Translations under genes and position numbers: made by a program
Shown here: in pieces, positions 28,540 through 37,708 of the stretch
How the letters are laid out: every line of letters starts with the position of its first letter
How positions within the stretch are numbered: the first letter of the stretch is position 1
The notes under the pieces: generated by a model
What the model was told of the DNA's origin: nothing
Seen by the model: only the letters and a program-made list of their open reading frames with translations
Databases searched by the model: none
Origin: Halovibrio variabilis
GTDB taxonomy: Bacteria > Pseudomonadota > Gammaproteobacteria > Pseudomonadales > Halomonadaceae
Direction: 5' to 3'
Assembly (NCBI RefSeq): GCF_007991175.1
Contig: NZ_BJXV01000004.1
Coordinates: forward strand, 62,001-126,000
DNA: 64,000 nt

Positions 28540-29397
28540 CTAACGCAATATTAAAACGGGAATTTTGCTATTACGCAGCATGGCGGTTGTAGTGCTACCG
28601 ACTAGCAAGTGGCGAATACGCGAGTGCCCATAAGCGCCCATCACCATCAAATCAATGGCCTTTTCCTGCTGATACTCGCCCAGCGTCGTTTCTACCTCAC
28701 CTGCGCGAATAGCACCTTCCGCCGCATGGTCTGCTTCGCGTAGGGTCGTCAACGCCCACTCTAGCTGAGAACGATTTTCTGCTGTTTCTGCCCCCACAAT
28801 CACGATGTGGCAAGCAACGCCGTTAAACAACGGGCTTTTCGCCAGCATCTCGACGCCTTTACGCGCCGTTTTACTGCCGTCAAACGCCATCATAACGTTT
28901 TCAGGTCGCTTAAAGGTCTGCGGCACCATCAAAATCGGGCGGTGCATTTCGCGCACCACCCGTTCTAGGTTAGAACCCAGATGCCCACTGGCTTGATGGG
29001 CCGTCTCACCGCGTTTGCCCACCACCAGCAAACGCATCTCTTTTTCAAGTTCAACCAGCGTTTCCACCAGCGTGCCATTCAACTGACGAGTGACAGGTGC
29101 TGTCACGCCGTCTTCAATGGCCCGCGCCTTGGCAGCATCCAGCATTAACCGCCCCTGCTCACGGTTTACCTTTGCGCGCTGCTCATCAAGTTCAGAAAGC
29201 TCTTTCATCAAGCGTTCGCGGGCGCCAAAGCGCAGATTACCCGACAAATTGGTGTCAGCGGGGGGCTGTGAGTGGTTATCCACCACGTGGACAAAGGTAA
29301 GCGGCGCCGCTAATGCAAGGCTTGCCCAGGCGGCGTAATCACAAACGCCTTCTGAAAACTGCGAACCGTCAATGGCGGCCATTACTTGATCAGTCAT
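28540..29397 (-). CDS. Tandem-domain universal stress protein (SulP-linked copy)
   Basis: 285 residues, ATG 29397 with AAGGAGAGC upstream. Two Usp domains as in the paralogue at 23747-24601, keeping GKRGETAHQASGHLGSN and GAYGHSRIRHLLVGSTT. It lies 18 bases after the SulP transporter and shares its terminator, so it is part of that operon. SulP-Usp pairing is common in marine bacteria and suggests that the stress protein modulates anion transport; that link is inference. Confidence 0.92.
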   Translation of the reverse strand: MTDQVMAAIDGSQFSEGVCDYAAWASLALAAPLTFVHVVDNHSQPPADTNLSGNLRFGARERLMKELSELDEQRAKVNREQGRLMLDAAKARAIEDGVTAPVTRQLNGTLVETLVELEKEMRLLVVGKRGETAHQASGHLGSNLERVVREMHRPILMVPQTFKRPENVMMAFDGSKTARKGVEMLAKSPLFNGVACHIVIVGAETAENRSQLEWALTTLREADHAAEGAIRAGEVETTLGEYQQEKAIDLMVMGAYGHSRIRHLLVGSTTTAMLRNSKIPVLILR

Positions 29398-29415
29398 TGT
29401 GCTCTCCTTGCGGGC

Positions 29416-30906
29416 TTAGTGGCCGCCCATCAGTTTTTCAACGGCTTCTGGGTCATTGTGTACGGCGTAACGGTCAACAACGGTTGCGCTCGCTTCATTC
29501 AAACCGATCATTTCGACCTCAGTACCTTCGCGGCGGAACTTAATCACGACCCGGTCAAGCGCCTGCACCGCCGTAATATCCCAGAAATGCGCGCGGGAAA
29601 GGTTAATAGTGACCTTATCAATGCTCTCTTTGAAATCGAATGCCGCTATAAAGGTTTCTGAAGAAGCAAAGAATACCTGGCCCACCACCTGATATTCGCG
29701 CTCTTTACCCGCCTCTATTTCAGTTGAGCCAATGTAGAGAATGTTGCCGACTTTATTGGCAAAGAACAGCGCCGCCAGAAGCACCCCAACAAAGACGCCA
29801 ATCGCCAGGTTATGGGTACCTACCGTCACGACAACGGTGGCCACCATGACGATATTGGTACTCATAGGGTGCTTTTTCAGGTCGCGAATTGATTCCCAGC
29901 TGAAGGTGCCGATCGACACCATAATCATGACCGCCACCAGTGCCGCCATGGGGATTTGCGAGACCCAGTCGGCCAGGAAGACCACCATCAGCAGCAGTGC
30001 GATACCGGCAATTAACGTTGAGGTACGACGACGACCACCGGATTTAATGTTGATGACCGACTGCCCGATCATGGCGCAACCCGCCATACCACCGATTAAA
30101 CCCGCACCAATATTGGCAATGCCCTGACCTTTACACTCGCGGTTTTTATCGCTTTTGGTGTCGGTTAAGTCATCAATAATGGTCGCTGTCATCATTGACT
30201 CAAGCAGGCCAACAACCGTCAACATTAGCGAATAGGGCAGGATAATCATCAACGTCTCTAAATTCAGCGGCACGTCGGGCCACAAAAATATCGGCAGGCT
30301 ATCGGGCAGCTCGCCCATATCGCCAACGCTGCGAATTTCCATGCCGGTGAGCATATACACGGCGGTGAGCACGACAATACAGACCAGCGGCGAAGGGATC
30401 ATCCGGCCGACAACGGGTACATAAGGAAAGCCGTAGATAATTGCCAGACCCGCTGCCGTCATGGCATAAACGTGCCAAGTAACGCCGGTTAATTCAGGCA
30501 GCTGTGCCATGAAGATGAGAATTGCCAGTGCGTTAACGAAGCCCGTGACCACAGAGCGCGAGACAAACCGCATCAGATCGGCAAGCTTCAGGTAACCCGC
30601 GATAATCTGCAGCACACCGGTCAACAGCGTGGCGGCCAGCAGGTATTCCAAACCATGCTCTTTTACCAGGGTAATCATCAGCAGCGCCATGGCGCCGGTC
30701 GCCGCTGAAATCATGCCGGAACGACCACCGGCAAAGGCCATAATCACACAGATAGCGAACGAGGCGTAAAGGCCGACCTTGGGGTCAACGCCCGCAATGA
30801 TCGAGAACGCAATGGCCTCGGGGATCAGCGCTAGCGCCACGACAATCCCTGCAAGGGTGTCGCCCTTGAGGTTAGAGAGCCAAGATTGTTTAAACTTTTC
30901 GTACAT
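29416..30906 (-). CDS. SulP family anion transporter with STAS domain
   Basis: 496 residues from ATG 30906 ([16 protein letters not shown]); a TTG at 30942 would add 12 residues and neither has a clear binding site. About 11-14 membrane segments in the first 390 residues, with the SulP signature region [17 protein letters not shown] near the N-terminus, then a cytoplasmic STAS domain (about 400-490). Similar in size and layout to BicA-type sodium/bicarbonate carriers; sulfate or another anion is equally possible. Confidence 0.88.
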   Translation of the reverse strand: MYEKFKQSWLSNLKGDTLAGIVVALALIPEAIAFSIIAGVDPKVGLYASFAICVIMAFAGGRSGMISAATGAMALLMITLVKEHGLEYLLAATLLTGVLQIIAGYLKLADLMRFVSRSVVTGFVNALAILIFMAQLPELTGVTWHVYAMTAAGLAIIYGFPYVPVVGRMIPSPLVCIVVLTAVYMLTGMEIRSVGDMGELPDSLPIFLWPDVPLNLETLMIILPYSLMLTVVGLLESMMTATIIDDLTDTKSDKNRECKGQGIANIGAGLIGGMAGCAMIGQSVINIKSGGRRRTSTLIAGIALLLMVVFLADWVSQIPMAALVAVMIMVSIGTFSWESIRDLKKHPMSTNIVMVATVVVTVGTHNLAIGVFVGVLLAALFFANKVGNILYIGSTEIEAGKEREYQVVGQVFFASSETFIAAFDFKESIDKVTINLSRAHFWDITAVQALDRVVIKFRREGTEVEMIGLNEASATVVDRYAVHNDPEAVEKLMGGH

Positions 30907-30942
30907 GCGAGGGGTCCACGGTTTTAGGTTAACGACAGGCAA

Positions 30943-31469
30943 AAGCGGTCATACAGCGCAGCTAGTAACGAGCAGCGCCGCCAACATTGAGTACACTGAA
31001 ATGATCAGCTTTTATTATATAAAATAGTGAGCAAGCGTTTAGGTACTGCTAAATTTAAGTGTTGCTAAATTTAAGTACCACAAGGTAATGACAGCGCGAT
31101 GAATGCACTATCAGCACCTAAAAAAGGCAGGAGGGCTAGGGCGGAGTCATCAGCCCTGAAAAGCGATGTAGTAATGCGATCATTGGCAAAGATTCTTTGA
31201 CGGTTGCAAAAACTGTTACGAAAAGAGTATTGCGTAAAGCAAGGTGCGACAAAGTGTCGTATATTACCAGCAAAACTGCTGCATTGCACCTAACGGCTAA
31301 CCTCCCCGACTAGCCCCACCGCTGAGTGGTCAATCGCTACGTAAGTCAGAGTGACCTTGTACCCGGTTCTGACGTACCATTGCGCCACTAAAACACCATC
31401 AATTACCCACTATCCACGTTGAAGCGGCACGGTTTTTCCGCCGATAAGCAGATTAAAGAGGAGTAGTAC
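30943..31469. other. Intergenic region, 527 bases, no gene recognised
   Basis: Divergent spacer between sulP and the isocitrate dehydrogenase gene. It holds two direct copies of TGCTAAATTTAAGT at 31047-31060 and 31063-31076 (period 16) and an AT-rich stretch at about 31007-31027. A 72-codon minus-strand frame here has no recognisable family or binding site and was not called. Promoters for both flanking genes should lie here. Confidence 0.6.
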
Positions 31470-32483
31470 ATGAGCCAATCTATTGCTGTCATCAAGGGCG
31501 ACGGTATCGGACCCGAAATCATGGATGCTACGCTGCGTGTACTCGACGCGCTAGATTGCGGCTTAGCCTACCAACATATCGATGCAGGCTTAGGCGCGCT
31601 GGAAAAGCACGGCACGCTGATTCCACAGGCGTCACTCGACACCATCGAACAGCTAGGCATTGCGCTCAAAGGCCCGTTGACAACGCCGATTGGCAAAGGC
31701 TTCTCCTCGATTAACGTACAGCTACGGCGCCATTTTGACCTTTACGCCAATGTGCGCCCGGCGATTAGCTTCCCTGGCACTCGCTCGCGCTATGACGATA
31801 TCGACATGATCACCGTGCGCGAAAACACCGAAGGTGCGTACCTCGCCGATGGCCAGGAATATACCGACGACGGCAATACCGGCATTTCGGTCATCAAAGT
31901 GACCCGCAAAGGCTCTGAACGCATCGTGCGCTATGCCTTTGAGCTGGCCAAAAACAACGGCCGTAAAAAAGTGACTGCGGTACATAAAGCCAACATCATC
32001 AAAACCAGCTCGGGGCTGTTTTTGGATGTCGCGCGTGAGATTGCCAAAGAGTACCCCGAGATCGAATTCCAGGAAATGATCGTCGATAACGCCTGCATGC
32101 AGCTGGTGATGAATCCGCATCAGTTTGATGTAGTGGTCACCACTAACCTGTTTGGCGATATCCTTTCTGACCTATGTGCCGGTTTGGTCGGCGGTTTGGG
32201 TCTGGCCCCTGGCGCCAACATTGGTGAAAAGGCCGCGATCTTCGAGGCCGTGCACGGCTCAGCGCCGGATATCGAAGGCAAGAACATTGCCAACCCTTGC
32301 GCGCTACTGCTGGCCGCCGCCCAGATGTTGGATCACCTGGGCATGGCGGAGAAAGGCACCGCCATCCGCCAGGGTATTCGTACCGTGCTGGAAACCCGCC
32401 AAGACATGGTCACCCCCGATATGGGCGGCACCGGCACCACCGACTCCTTCGCCCAAGCCCTGGTTGAGTACGTGCAGGGTTAA
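31470..32483 (+). CDS. NAD-type isocitrate dehydrogenase (isopropylmalate/isocitrate dehydrogenase family)
   Basis: 337 residues, ATG 31470 with AAAGAGGAG upstream. Short-form beta-decarboxylating dehydrogenase: GDGIGPEIMDA, TVRENTEGAYLADGQEY, VHKANIIKTSSGLF, NLFGDILSDLCAGLVGG and EAVHGSAPDIEGKNIANP. The length and ANI/KxSSGLF pattern match the NAD-dependent isocitrate dehydrogenase group rather than LeuB (about 360) or the 415-residue NADP enzyme. Homoisocitrate or isohomocitrate-type substrates are possible; isocitrate to 2-oxoglutarate is the best guess. Confidence 0.85.
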   Translation: MSQSIAVIKGDGIGPEIMDATLRVLDALDCGLAYQHIDAGLGALEKHGTLIPQASLDTIEQLGIALKGPLTTPIGKGFSSINVQLRRHFDLYANVRPAISFPGTRSRYDDIDMITVRENTEGAYLADGQEYTDDGNTGISVIKVTRKGSERIVRYAFELAKNNGRKKVTAVHKANIIKTSSGLFLDVAREIAKEYPEIEFQEMIVDNACMQLVMNPHQFDVVVTTNLFGDILSDLCAGLVGGLGLAPGANIGEKAAIFEAVHGSAPDIEGKNIANPCALLLAAAQMLDHLGMAEKGTAIRQGIRTVLETRQDMVTPDMGGTGTTDSFAQALVEYVQG

Positions 32484-32497
32484 AATCGCTTACGCGG

Positions 32498-34645
32498 TTA
32501 AAAACGGTAGCGCAATAAACGCATGGCATTGAGGGTGACCAATACGGTTGCCCCAGTGTCGGCCATGACGGCCACCCACATGCCCGTAATGCCCAGCACC
32601 GTAGAGATTAAAAACAGCGCTTTAAAGCCCAGCGCTAACGCCACGTTGGTTTTGACGTTACGCATGGTAACCCGTGAGAGCGTGATCATTTCGGCGATCC
32701 CACCTACGCGGTTTTTAAGCAGCGCGGCGTCGGCGGTTTCCAATGCCACGTCCGTGCCGCTGCCCATCGCAATGCCAACTTCTGCCGCCGCAAGCGCTGG
32801 GGCATCGTTGATACCATCGCCTACTTTACCTACCGGCCCCAGCCCTTGCGCCTGCCAATCGCGCACGCGCTGAGCTTTATCTTCGGGCATTAGCTGGCCT
32901 TCTGATTGAATGCCCAGCCGCTCACCGATAGCGGCCACCGTACGGGCATTGTCACCGCTGAGCATCACGGCCTGCACGCCTAGGCGCTCTAGCGCTTGCA
33001 GACCCTGACGCGCATCTTCGCGGGGCTCATCACGAACGGCAATAAGCCCCAAGGGGCGCTGATTTTCGACCAGCACGGCGAGGCTTTTACCCTGATTTTC
33101 CAGCGCAGCGATGCGTTCATCCCAGCCGCTGGGGCGGTGAGCAAAACGTTGCAAATAGCGCGGGCTCACCAGCATTAAATCGCGCCCTGCCACCTGCCCG
33201 GCAACGCCCTGCCCTGCCAAGGCATACGCGGCTTGCACGGTCGGTATCGCCGCCCCCTGCTGCTGGGCATGCTCGCTAATCGCCACGGCCAGGGGATGAC
33301 TCGACCCTTGTTCTAAGGCGGCGGCTAAACGCAAGATATCGCTCGCATCATCACTGTCCTGGAGGCTTTCCACGTCAGTGACGATGGGCGTTCCCGCCGT
33401 GAGCGTGCCGGTTTTATCCAGCGCGACCCGCTTAAGCTTGCCTAGCTGCTCTAATACCGCGCCGCCTTTTATTAGCAAACCATGCCGGGCGCCCACGGAT
33501 AAACCGGCGGCAATGGCCGCTGGCGTTGAAATCACCAGGGCACAGGGGCAGGCAATGAGCAACAGCGCTAGCGCACGGTAAATAGACTCTGACCACAACA
33601 TCGACGAGACCAGCGGCGGCGCAATAGCGACCAACAGCGCCACCCCAACCACGGCGGGCATATAGTAAAACGCAAAGCGGTCGATAAAGCGCGCCACTGG
33701 GGCTTTCGCCGCCTGAGCCTCCTCCACCAACTGGATCACTCTAGCAATCGTGTTGTTTTCAGCGCTACGCGTTACCTCGACCTCTAACACCCCGTCCAAA
33801 TTCACGGTACCGGCAAACACCGGGTCCTTGACTTCCCGCGCCCGTGGCACCGATTCGCCGTTCACCGGGGATTCATCAACAGAGGATTGCCCCGCCATAA
33901 TGTGCCCATCGCAAGGCAGTCGATCACCCGGGCGCACCTGCACCCGTTGACCCGGGATCAGGGAGGCGGCAGCGACTTCGCGCACTTCGCCCTGCTCGAG
34001 CAACCGTGCAGTGGAGGGCGTCAGTTTGGCGAGCGATGCAATACTGCGGCGCGCCTGGGTAGAGGCCACACCTTCGAGCAATTCACCCACCGCGAAGAGA
34101 AACACAACCACCGCGGCTTCAGCGGCGGCATTGATCGCCAGCGCCCCTAACGCGGCGATACTCATCAGCATTTCAATGGTGAAGGGGTTGCCCAGTTTAA
34201 GCGCCTGCCAGGCCGCACGCACAATGGGGACCAGCCCCACCAGTGTGGCGGCTATAAAGGGGCCGCTACCCAGCGTCGGCCAAGCGACATGAAGTACCCA
34301 TGCCAAGCATAGCAAAGCCCCACTGACGATCACCAAACGCCCTTTTGCCGATTGCCACCACCTGGATGACGACGCTGTTGAAGCACTGTCGTCGGCCTCA
34401 TCGATCACCGTATAGCCCAACGCCTGTATGGTTTTAGCGATCGCATTGCGCGACAGGGTTCCCCCCTCATCGGCGGACACCCGCACCCGGCCGTTCAGGG
34501 CGCTTGCAGAAACGTGTCCCACTGGTTCTAAACGCTGCAATGCGGATTCAACTTTACGTTCGCAGCCACCGCAATCCATGCCCTCTACGCGCAGCGTCAA
34601 CGTGCTGGGGTCGTGGGGTACTGCTTGCTGCGCTGGTGGTGTCAT
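32498..34645 (-). CDS. zntA: Heavy-metal translocating P1B-type ATPase (ZntA/CadA type)
   Basis: 715 residues from ATG 34645, preceded by GGAGAG; a TTG at 34660 would add five residues. Order: N-terminal HMA metal-binding domain with GMDCGGC (23-29), eight membrane segments, CPC metal site (366-368), phosphorylated D410 in DKTGTLT, GDGINDAPA hinge and HP-type nucleotide domain. CPC with a divergent CadR/ZntR-like regulator points to Zn, Cd and Pb export from the cytoplasm. It is transcribed from a MerR-type promoter at 34680-34710. Confidence 0.93.
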   Translation of the reverse strand: MTPPAQQAVPHDPSTLTLRVEGMDCGGCERKVESALQRLEPVGHVSASALNGRVRVSADEGGTLSRNAIAKTIQALGYTVIDEADDSASTASSSRWWQSAKGRLVIVSGALLCLAWVLHVAWPTLGSGPFIAATLVGLVPIVRAAWQALKLGNPFTIEMLMSIAALGALAINAAAEAAVVVFLFAVGELLEGVASTQARRSIASLAKLTPSTARLLEQGEVREVAAASLIPGQRVQVRPGDRLPCDGHIMAGQSSVDESPVNGESVPRAREVKDPVFAGTVNLDGVLEVEVTRSAENNTIARVIQLVEEAQAAKAPVARFIDRFAFYYMPAVVGVALLVAIAPPLVSSMLWSESIYRALALLLIACPCALVISTPAAIAAGLSVGARHGLLIKGGAVLEQLGKLKRVALDKTGTLTAGTPIVTDVESLQDSDDASDILRLAAALEQGSSHPLAVAISEHAQQQGAAIPTVQAAYALAGQGVAGQVAGRDLMLVSPRYLQRFAHRPSGWDERIAALENQGKSLAVLVENQRPLGLIAVRDEPREDARQGLQALERLGVQAVMLSGDNARTVAAIGERLGIQSEGQLMPEDKAQRVRDWQAQGLGPVGKVGDGINDAPALAAAEVGIAMGSGTDVALETADAALLKNRVGGIAEMITLSRVTMRNVKTNVALALGFKALFLISTVLGITGMWVAVMADTGATVLVTLNAMRLLRYRF

Positions 34646-34679
34646 CGCTTTGCTCTCCAATATCGCCTATCTTGGTAGT

Positions 34680-34710
34680 AGGGTAATACCTATAGCGACT
34701 AGAGGTTCAA
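34680..34710 (-). promoter_or_regulatory. MerR-type promoter/operator of the metal ATPase
   Basis: On the minus strand a -35 TTGAAC (34705-34710) and a -10 TACCCT (34680-34685) are separated by 19 bases, the over-long spacing that MerR proteins correct. The spacer is filled by the dyad ACCTATAGCGACTAGAGGT (34688-34706, 6 of 7 bases matching in the arms). The GAGG within it is also the ribosome-binding site of the divergent merR gene. Confidence 0.85.
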
Positions 34711-34713
34711 GCA

Positions 34714-35181
34714 ATGAGTGAGCAAAGCGCCAAAAACGACGTAATGGGCATTGGCGAGTTGGCAAGCCGCACTGGCTGCAAGCCGGAGACGGTGCGCTAT
34801 TATGAGCAGATTGGCTTACTGCCCGCCACCCAACGCAGCGAAGGCAATCAGCGTCGCTATGACGAAGCGAGCGTTAAGCGCTTGCTGTTTATTCGTCACG
34901 GGCGGGATTTTGGGTTTTCAGTTGAGGCGGTAAGAGAACTGCTGGAAATGGCCGACCATCCGGCCATGCCCTGCCATCAGGCTGACAAGTTGGCAAAACG
35001 GCATCTCGCTGAAGTGGAATCACGGTTACAACGGCTAGCGGCGCTGCGCGATGAGCTGCAGCGTATGATTAACCAGTGTGCCGGTGACAATATCGGCCAT
35101 TGCCATGTCATCGACGTGCTTAGCGACCACCGCCTATGTGAGCATTCTGGGCCCCACGGCGGCGCCGATGTGCTGCGTTAA
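34714..35181 (+). CDS. MerR family metal-responsive regulator (CadR/ZntR/PbrR type)
   Basis: 155 residues. N-terminal MerR winged helix (MGIGELASRTGCKPETVRYYE, 11-31), dimerisation helix (about 85-120) and metal loop with C87, C122, C130 and C142 plus His-rich residues at the tail. The cysteine layout (one before the long helix, two around its end) fits CadR/PbrR/ZntR sensors of Cd, Pb or Zn. It is divergent from the P-type ATPase and should twist that promoter into an active form when metal is bound. Translation starts only eight bases after the operator edge. Confidence 0.9.
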   Translation: MSEQSAKNDVMGIGELASRTGCKPETVRYYEQIGLLPATQRSEGNQRRYDEASVKRLLFIRHGRDFGFSVEAVRELLEMADHPAMPCHQADKLAKRHLAEVESRLQRLAALRDELQRMINQCAGDNIGHCHVIDVLSDHRLCEHSGPHGGADVLR

Positions 35182-35202
35182 TGCTAGCCATTCAAGCTGT
35201 TT

Positions 35203-35979
35203 TTAGCCCAGCCATACGTCTAGGAACAACATAATCACTAGGCCCATCGCCAAACCGAAGGTGGCTTTTTTCTGGTGCCCGCAGCGGTGGGTTTCGGGGA
35301 TAATTTCGTGGCTGATCACATACAGCATGGCGCCGGCGGCAAACGCTAACCCCCAGGGCAGTAATATCTGCGAAACGCTGACGATGCTCGCGCCAAACAG
35401 CCCGCCAATGGGCTCAATCAGCCCCGTTAGCGCGGCAATCGACCACGAGCGCCATTTTGAATAACCCTCGCCCATCAAGGCGACCGCCACGGCGAGCCCT
35501 TCTGGCATATTCTGCAGGCCAATGCCGATAGCCAGCGGCATGCCGCCTTCTAAACCATTGGCGCCAAACCCCACGCCCACTGCCATGCCTTCCGGCAGGT
35601 TGTGGATAGTAATCGCAAACACAAACAGCCATACACGGCGCAGCGAAGCGGCTTCCGGCCCCTCGCGCCCCTGGGCAAAGTGTTCGTGGGGAAGGTATTC
35701 GTTGAGCAGCGCAATCGCGCCCATCCCAAGCAAAATAGCGGTACAAACAATCGCGGCGGGAATGGGACCACCGGCGTAATAAATTTCCGCCGCCTCCAGC
35801 GCTGGAATAATCAGCGAAAAGAACGATGCGGCCAGCATAACGCCCGCGGCAAAGCCGAGCGCTAGATCACGAAAACCCCGGCTAGGTGTTTTGCCTAGCA
35901 GCGCCGGTAGCGCGCCAACGGCGGTCAATAGGCCAGCGACTAAGCTACCTAGAAAACCTAATAACAACGTATTTTCCAT
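35203..35979 (-). CDS. ZIP family metal transporter (GufA-like)
   Basis: 258 residues from ATG 35979; the frame runs to 36033 but that would overlap the upstream TetR gene. Eight membrane segments; the metal-site helices are HNLPEGMAVGVGFG and LQNMPEGLAVAVAL, the binuclear metal centre of ZIP carriers. Imports zinc or other divalent metal into the cytoplasm. It converges with the merR gene and follows the TetR gene by 40 bases on the same strand, so TetR-ZIP may be one operon. Confidence 0.87.
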   Translation of the reverse strand: MENTLLLGFLGSLVAGLLTAVGALPALLGKTPSRGFRDLALGFAAGVMLAASFFSLIIPALEAAEIYYAGGPIPAAIVCTAILLGMGAIALLNEYLPHEHFAQGREGPEAASLRRVWLFVFAITIHNLPEGMAVGVGFGANGLEGGMPLAIGIGLQNMPEGLAVAVALMGEGYSKWRSWSIAALTGLIEPIGGLFGASIVSVSQILLPWGLAFAAGAMLYVISHEIIPETHRCGHQKKATFGLAMGLVIMLFLDVWLG

Positions 35980-36019
35980 TATTGGGCCTAAAAAACACCC
36001 TGCTGAATGCGCCCTGGGC

Positions 36020-36607
36020 TCAGCGCAATCCACGCAAAATATTGTTATTCAATTGTTCGGTTTGGCGTTGGCTAGCGCCGCTTTTGAGCAGCATTCGTAA
36101 CCCCGACACCGAAAGCGTTAAGAAATAAGCTGAACTTTGTACATCACGCTCCGGGGAAATACTACCCTCGCGCTGCGCCTGCTCAATGACCTTGACAAAA
36201 AATTGGGTAATTGCCTGAACGCTCTGAACCGCAGCATCCGACACTGTCGAGCCGCTATTTCCCAGCTCGGTGGCCGAATTAAAAATCAGGCAACCCAAAG
36301 CCGCCTGTTCGCTCTCGGCCTGCTGAGCCATGTGTTGAAGTAAGCGTTCAATAAACTGCCAAGCACTGGCCTCCTGGGCAAGTGTCGCATTCAGAGACAC
36401 CAGCAACTCTTCGCGATAACGCGCCAGCGCTCGAAGGAAAAGGGCTTCTTTGTTGCCATACGCCTGGTACAAGCTGCTGCGCGACAGCTGCATCGCCTCC
36501 AACAAATCACGCATCGATGTATGGTGGTAACCAGAGCGCCAAAAAGCGTTAACGGCGGCTTCCAGCGCCGTCTCTGGGTGATGCTGTAAGGGTCTGCCGA
36601 GACGCAT
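36020..36607 (-). CDS. TetR family transcriptional regulator
   Basis: 195 residues. Begins MRLGRP, then the TetR helix-turn-helix (HHTSMRDLLEAMQLSRSSLY, about 28-47) and a C-terminal domain with AALGCLIFNSATELG, the TetR_C group often paired with oxidoreductases (NemR-like). It is divergent from the AhpD-like gene at 36881 and upstream of the ZIP gene. A dyad at 36796-36819 may be its operator. Confidence 0.87.
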   Translation of the reverse strand: MRLGRPLQHHPETALEAAVNAFWRSGYHHTSMRDLLEAMQLSRSSLYQAYGNKEALFLRALARYREELLVSLNATLAQEASAWQFIERLLQHMAQQAESEQAALGCLIFNSATELGNSGSTVSDAAVQSVQAITQFFVKVIEQAQREGSISPERDVQSSAYFLTLSVSGLRMLLKSGASQRQTEQLNNNILRGLR

Positions 36608-36660
36608 TACACAATCCCAATAAAAGCCGTCATATTACGAGATAGATTAAGCCTAAGCAA

Positions 36661-36683
36661 AAGCATCCACTGAGTGGATGCTT
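36661..36683. repeat. Hairpin AAGCATCCAC-TGA-GTGGATGCTT
   Basis: Perfect 10-base stem with a three-base loop in the TetR/AhpD-like divergent region. On the minus strand it is followed by TTTT, so it could end a short leftward transcript. Role unknown. Confidence 0.55.
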
Positions 36684-36795
36684 CAGATTGGCGCCGTCGC
36701 TTCGCGACATTAATTAAGCAGCTCTAGGTTATGCTGAAGCCGTTTAACCCCGGCTTTGCCCGCTAAGGTAACTGATCAGTTGCCGTGACTGTAAA

Positions 36796-36819
36796 TTATG
36801 GACTGAATGTTCCATAATC
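36796..36819. promoter_or_regulatory. Dyad ATTATGGA-N8-TCCATAAT, candidate TetR operator
   Basis: Perfect eight-base arms 62 bases upstream of the AhpD-like start and within the region divergent from a TetR gene. Binding by that TetR protein is inferred from position only. Confidence 0.55.
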
Positions 36820-36880
36820 AATCGACAACAATGCAGCTACCCTGCGTTAGCTAATTTGTAATCGATCCAAGGAGAGTGAA

Positions 36881-37438
36881 ATGGCCGATTTTCCGTTACA
36901 CACAATAGACAGCGCACCCGAAGCCGCTAAGGCGAACCTGCAAGCCGCAGAAAAGAAGATGGGCTTCCTGCCCAATCTCTTTGCCAAAATGGCGGAAGCA
37001 CCCACGCTACTCGAAGCCTATCTAGCGCTTGACGGCATCTATGCCAACACCAGCTTGAGCCCTGTGGAACAACAGGCGGCCCTGCTTGCCATCAGCGCCG
37101 ATAACCACTGTGCTTTTTGCGTGGCGGCGCATACCGGCAGTATTAAACAGGTTGGCGCCGACGACGAGCTCGTCAAAGATCTCCGCGAACGCACAACACC
37201 CAACGATGCCAAGCTGGCCGCCGTGACGCGCTTTGCACGCCACTTGAATGCTCAGCGTGGCTGGGCCGAGCAGGCCGAGCTGGATGCCTTTTTTGAGGCA
37301 GGTTTCACCCAGCAGCAGGTCCTGGAACTGGTCATTGCCTGCGCGCTGAAAACGCTCTCGAACTACACCAACCACGTTGCCGCTACGCCGCTTAACGAAG
37401 AGCTCAAACCGCTTGCCTGGGAAGCGCCGGCGTCCTAA
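36881..37438 (+). CDS. AhpD-like carboxymuconolactone decarboxylase family protein
   Basis: 185 residues, ATG 36881 after AAGGAGAGTG. The AhpD-type peroxidase motif is C77-AF-C80 with H84 (NHCAFCVAAH), so a thiol-disulfide role in peroxide or alkyl-hydroperoxide defence is expected; gamma-carboxymuconolactone decarboxylase activity is unlikely with this CxxC motif. It reads away from a TetR regulator, which probably controls it. Three bases after its stop begins an ECF sigma remnant in the same frame. Confidence 0.88.
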   Translation: MADFPLHTIDSAPEAAKANLQAAEKKMGFLPNLFAKMAEAPTLLEAYLALDGIYANTSLSPVEQQAALLAISADNHCAFCVAAHTGSIKQVGADDELVKDLRERTTPNDAKLAAVTRFARHLNAQRGWAEQAELDAFFEAGFTQQQVLELVIACALKTLSNYTNHVAATPLNEELKPLAWEAPAS

Positions 37439-37441
37439 CGC

Positions 37442-37708
37442 ATGTTTATCTGTGGCCGCCTGCAGCTGCGGGACAGTGGTGCCGCTGAAGATACCGTGCA
37501 GGACACACTGGTCACCGCGCTGGAAAAACATGATGCCTTTGCCAGACGCTCGGCGTTTGAAACCTGGGTATTTGGCATATTGAAAAATAAACTTTTGGAA
37601 CGACTTCGTCAGCAGCGTCGCTATGTCGCTGATATTCAGCAGCGCGGCAATGGCGGATATATTATTGACGCCCAACCAGATCATGACATGGCCAACCCGC
37701 CGTTTTGA
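37442..37708 (+). pseudogene. ECF sigma factor remnant (region 2 only)
   Basis: 88-codon open frame. LRDSGAAEDTVQDTLVTALE and FETWVFGILKNKLLERLR match region 2 of ECF sigma factors, including the part that contacts the core enzyme and -10. The usual first 20 or so residues are missing and everything after residue 60 (region 4) is replaced by unrelated codons that overlap the DUF3047 remnant. Both ends therefore look like deletion joints. It cannot be a working sigma factor in this form. Confidence 0.7.

Noticed and set aside
31071..31289. 72-codon minus-strand frame in the sulP-idh spacer
   Set aside because: No ribosome-binding site, odd composition rich in Phe, Ser and Cys, and no family resemblance.
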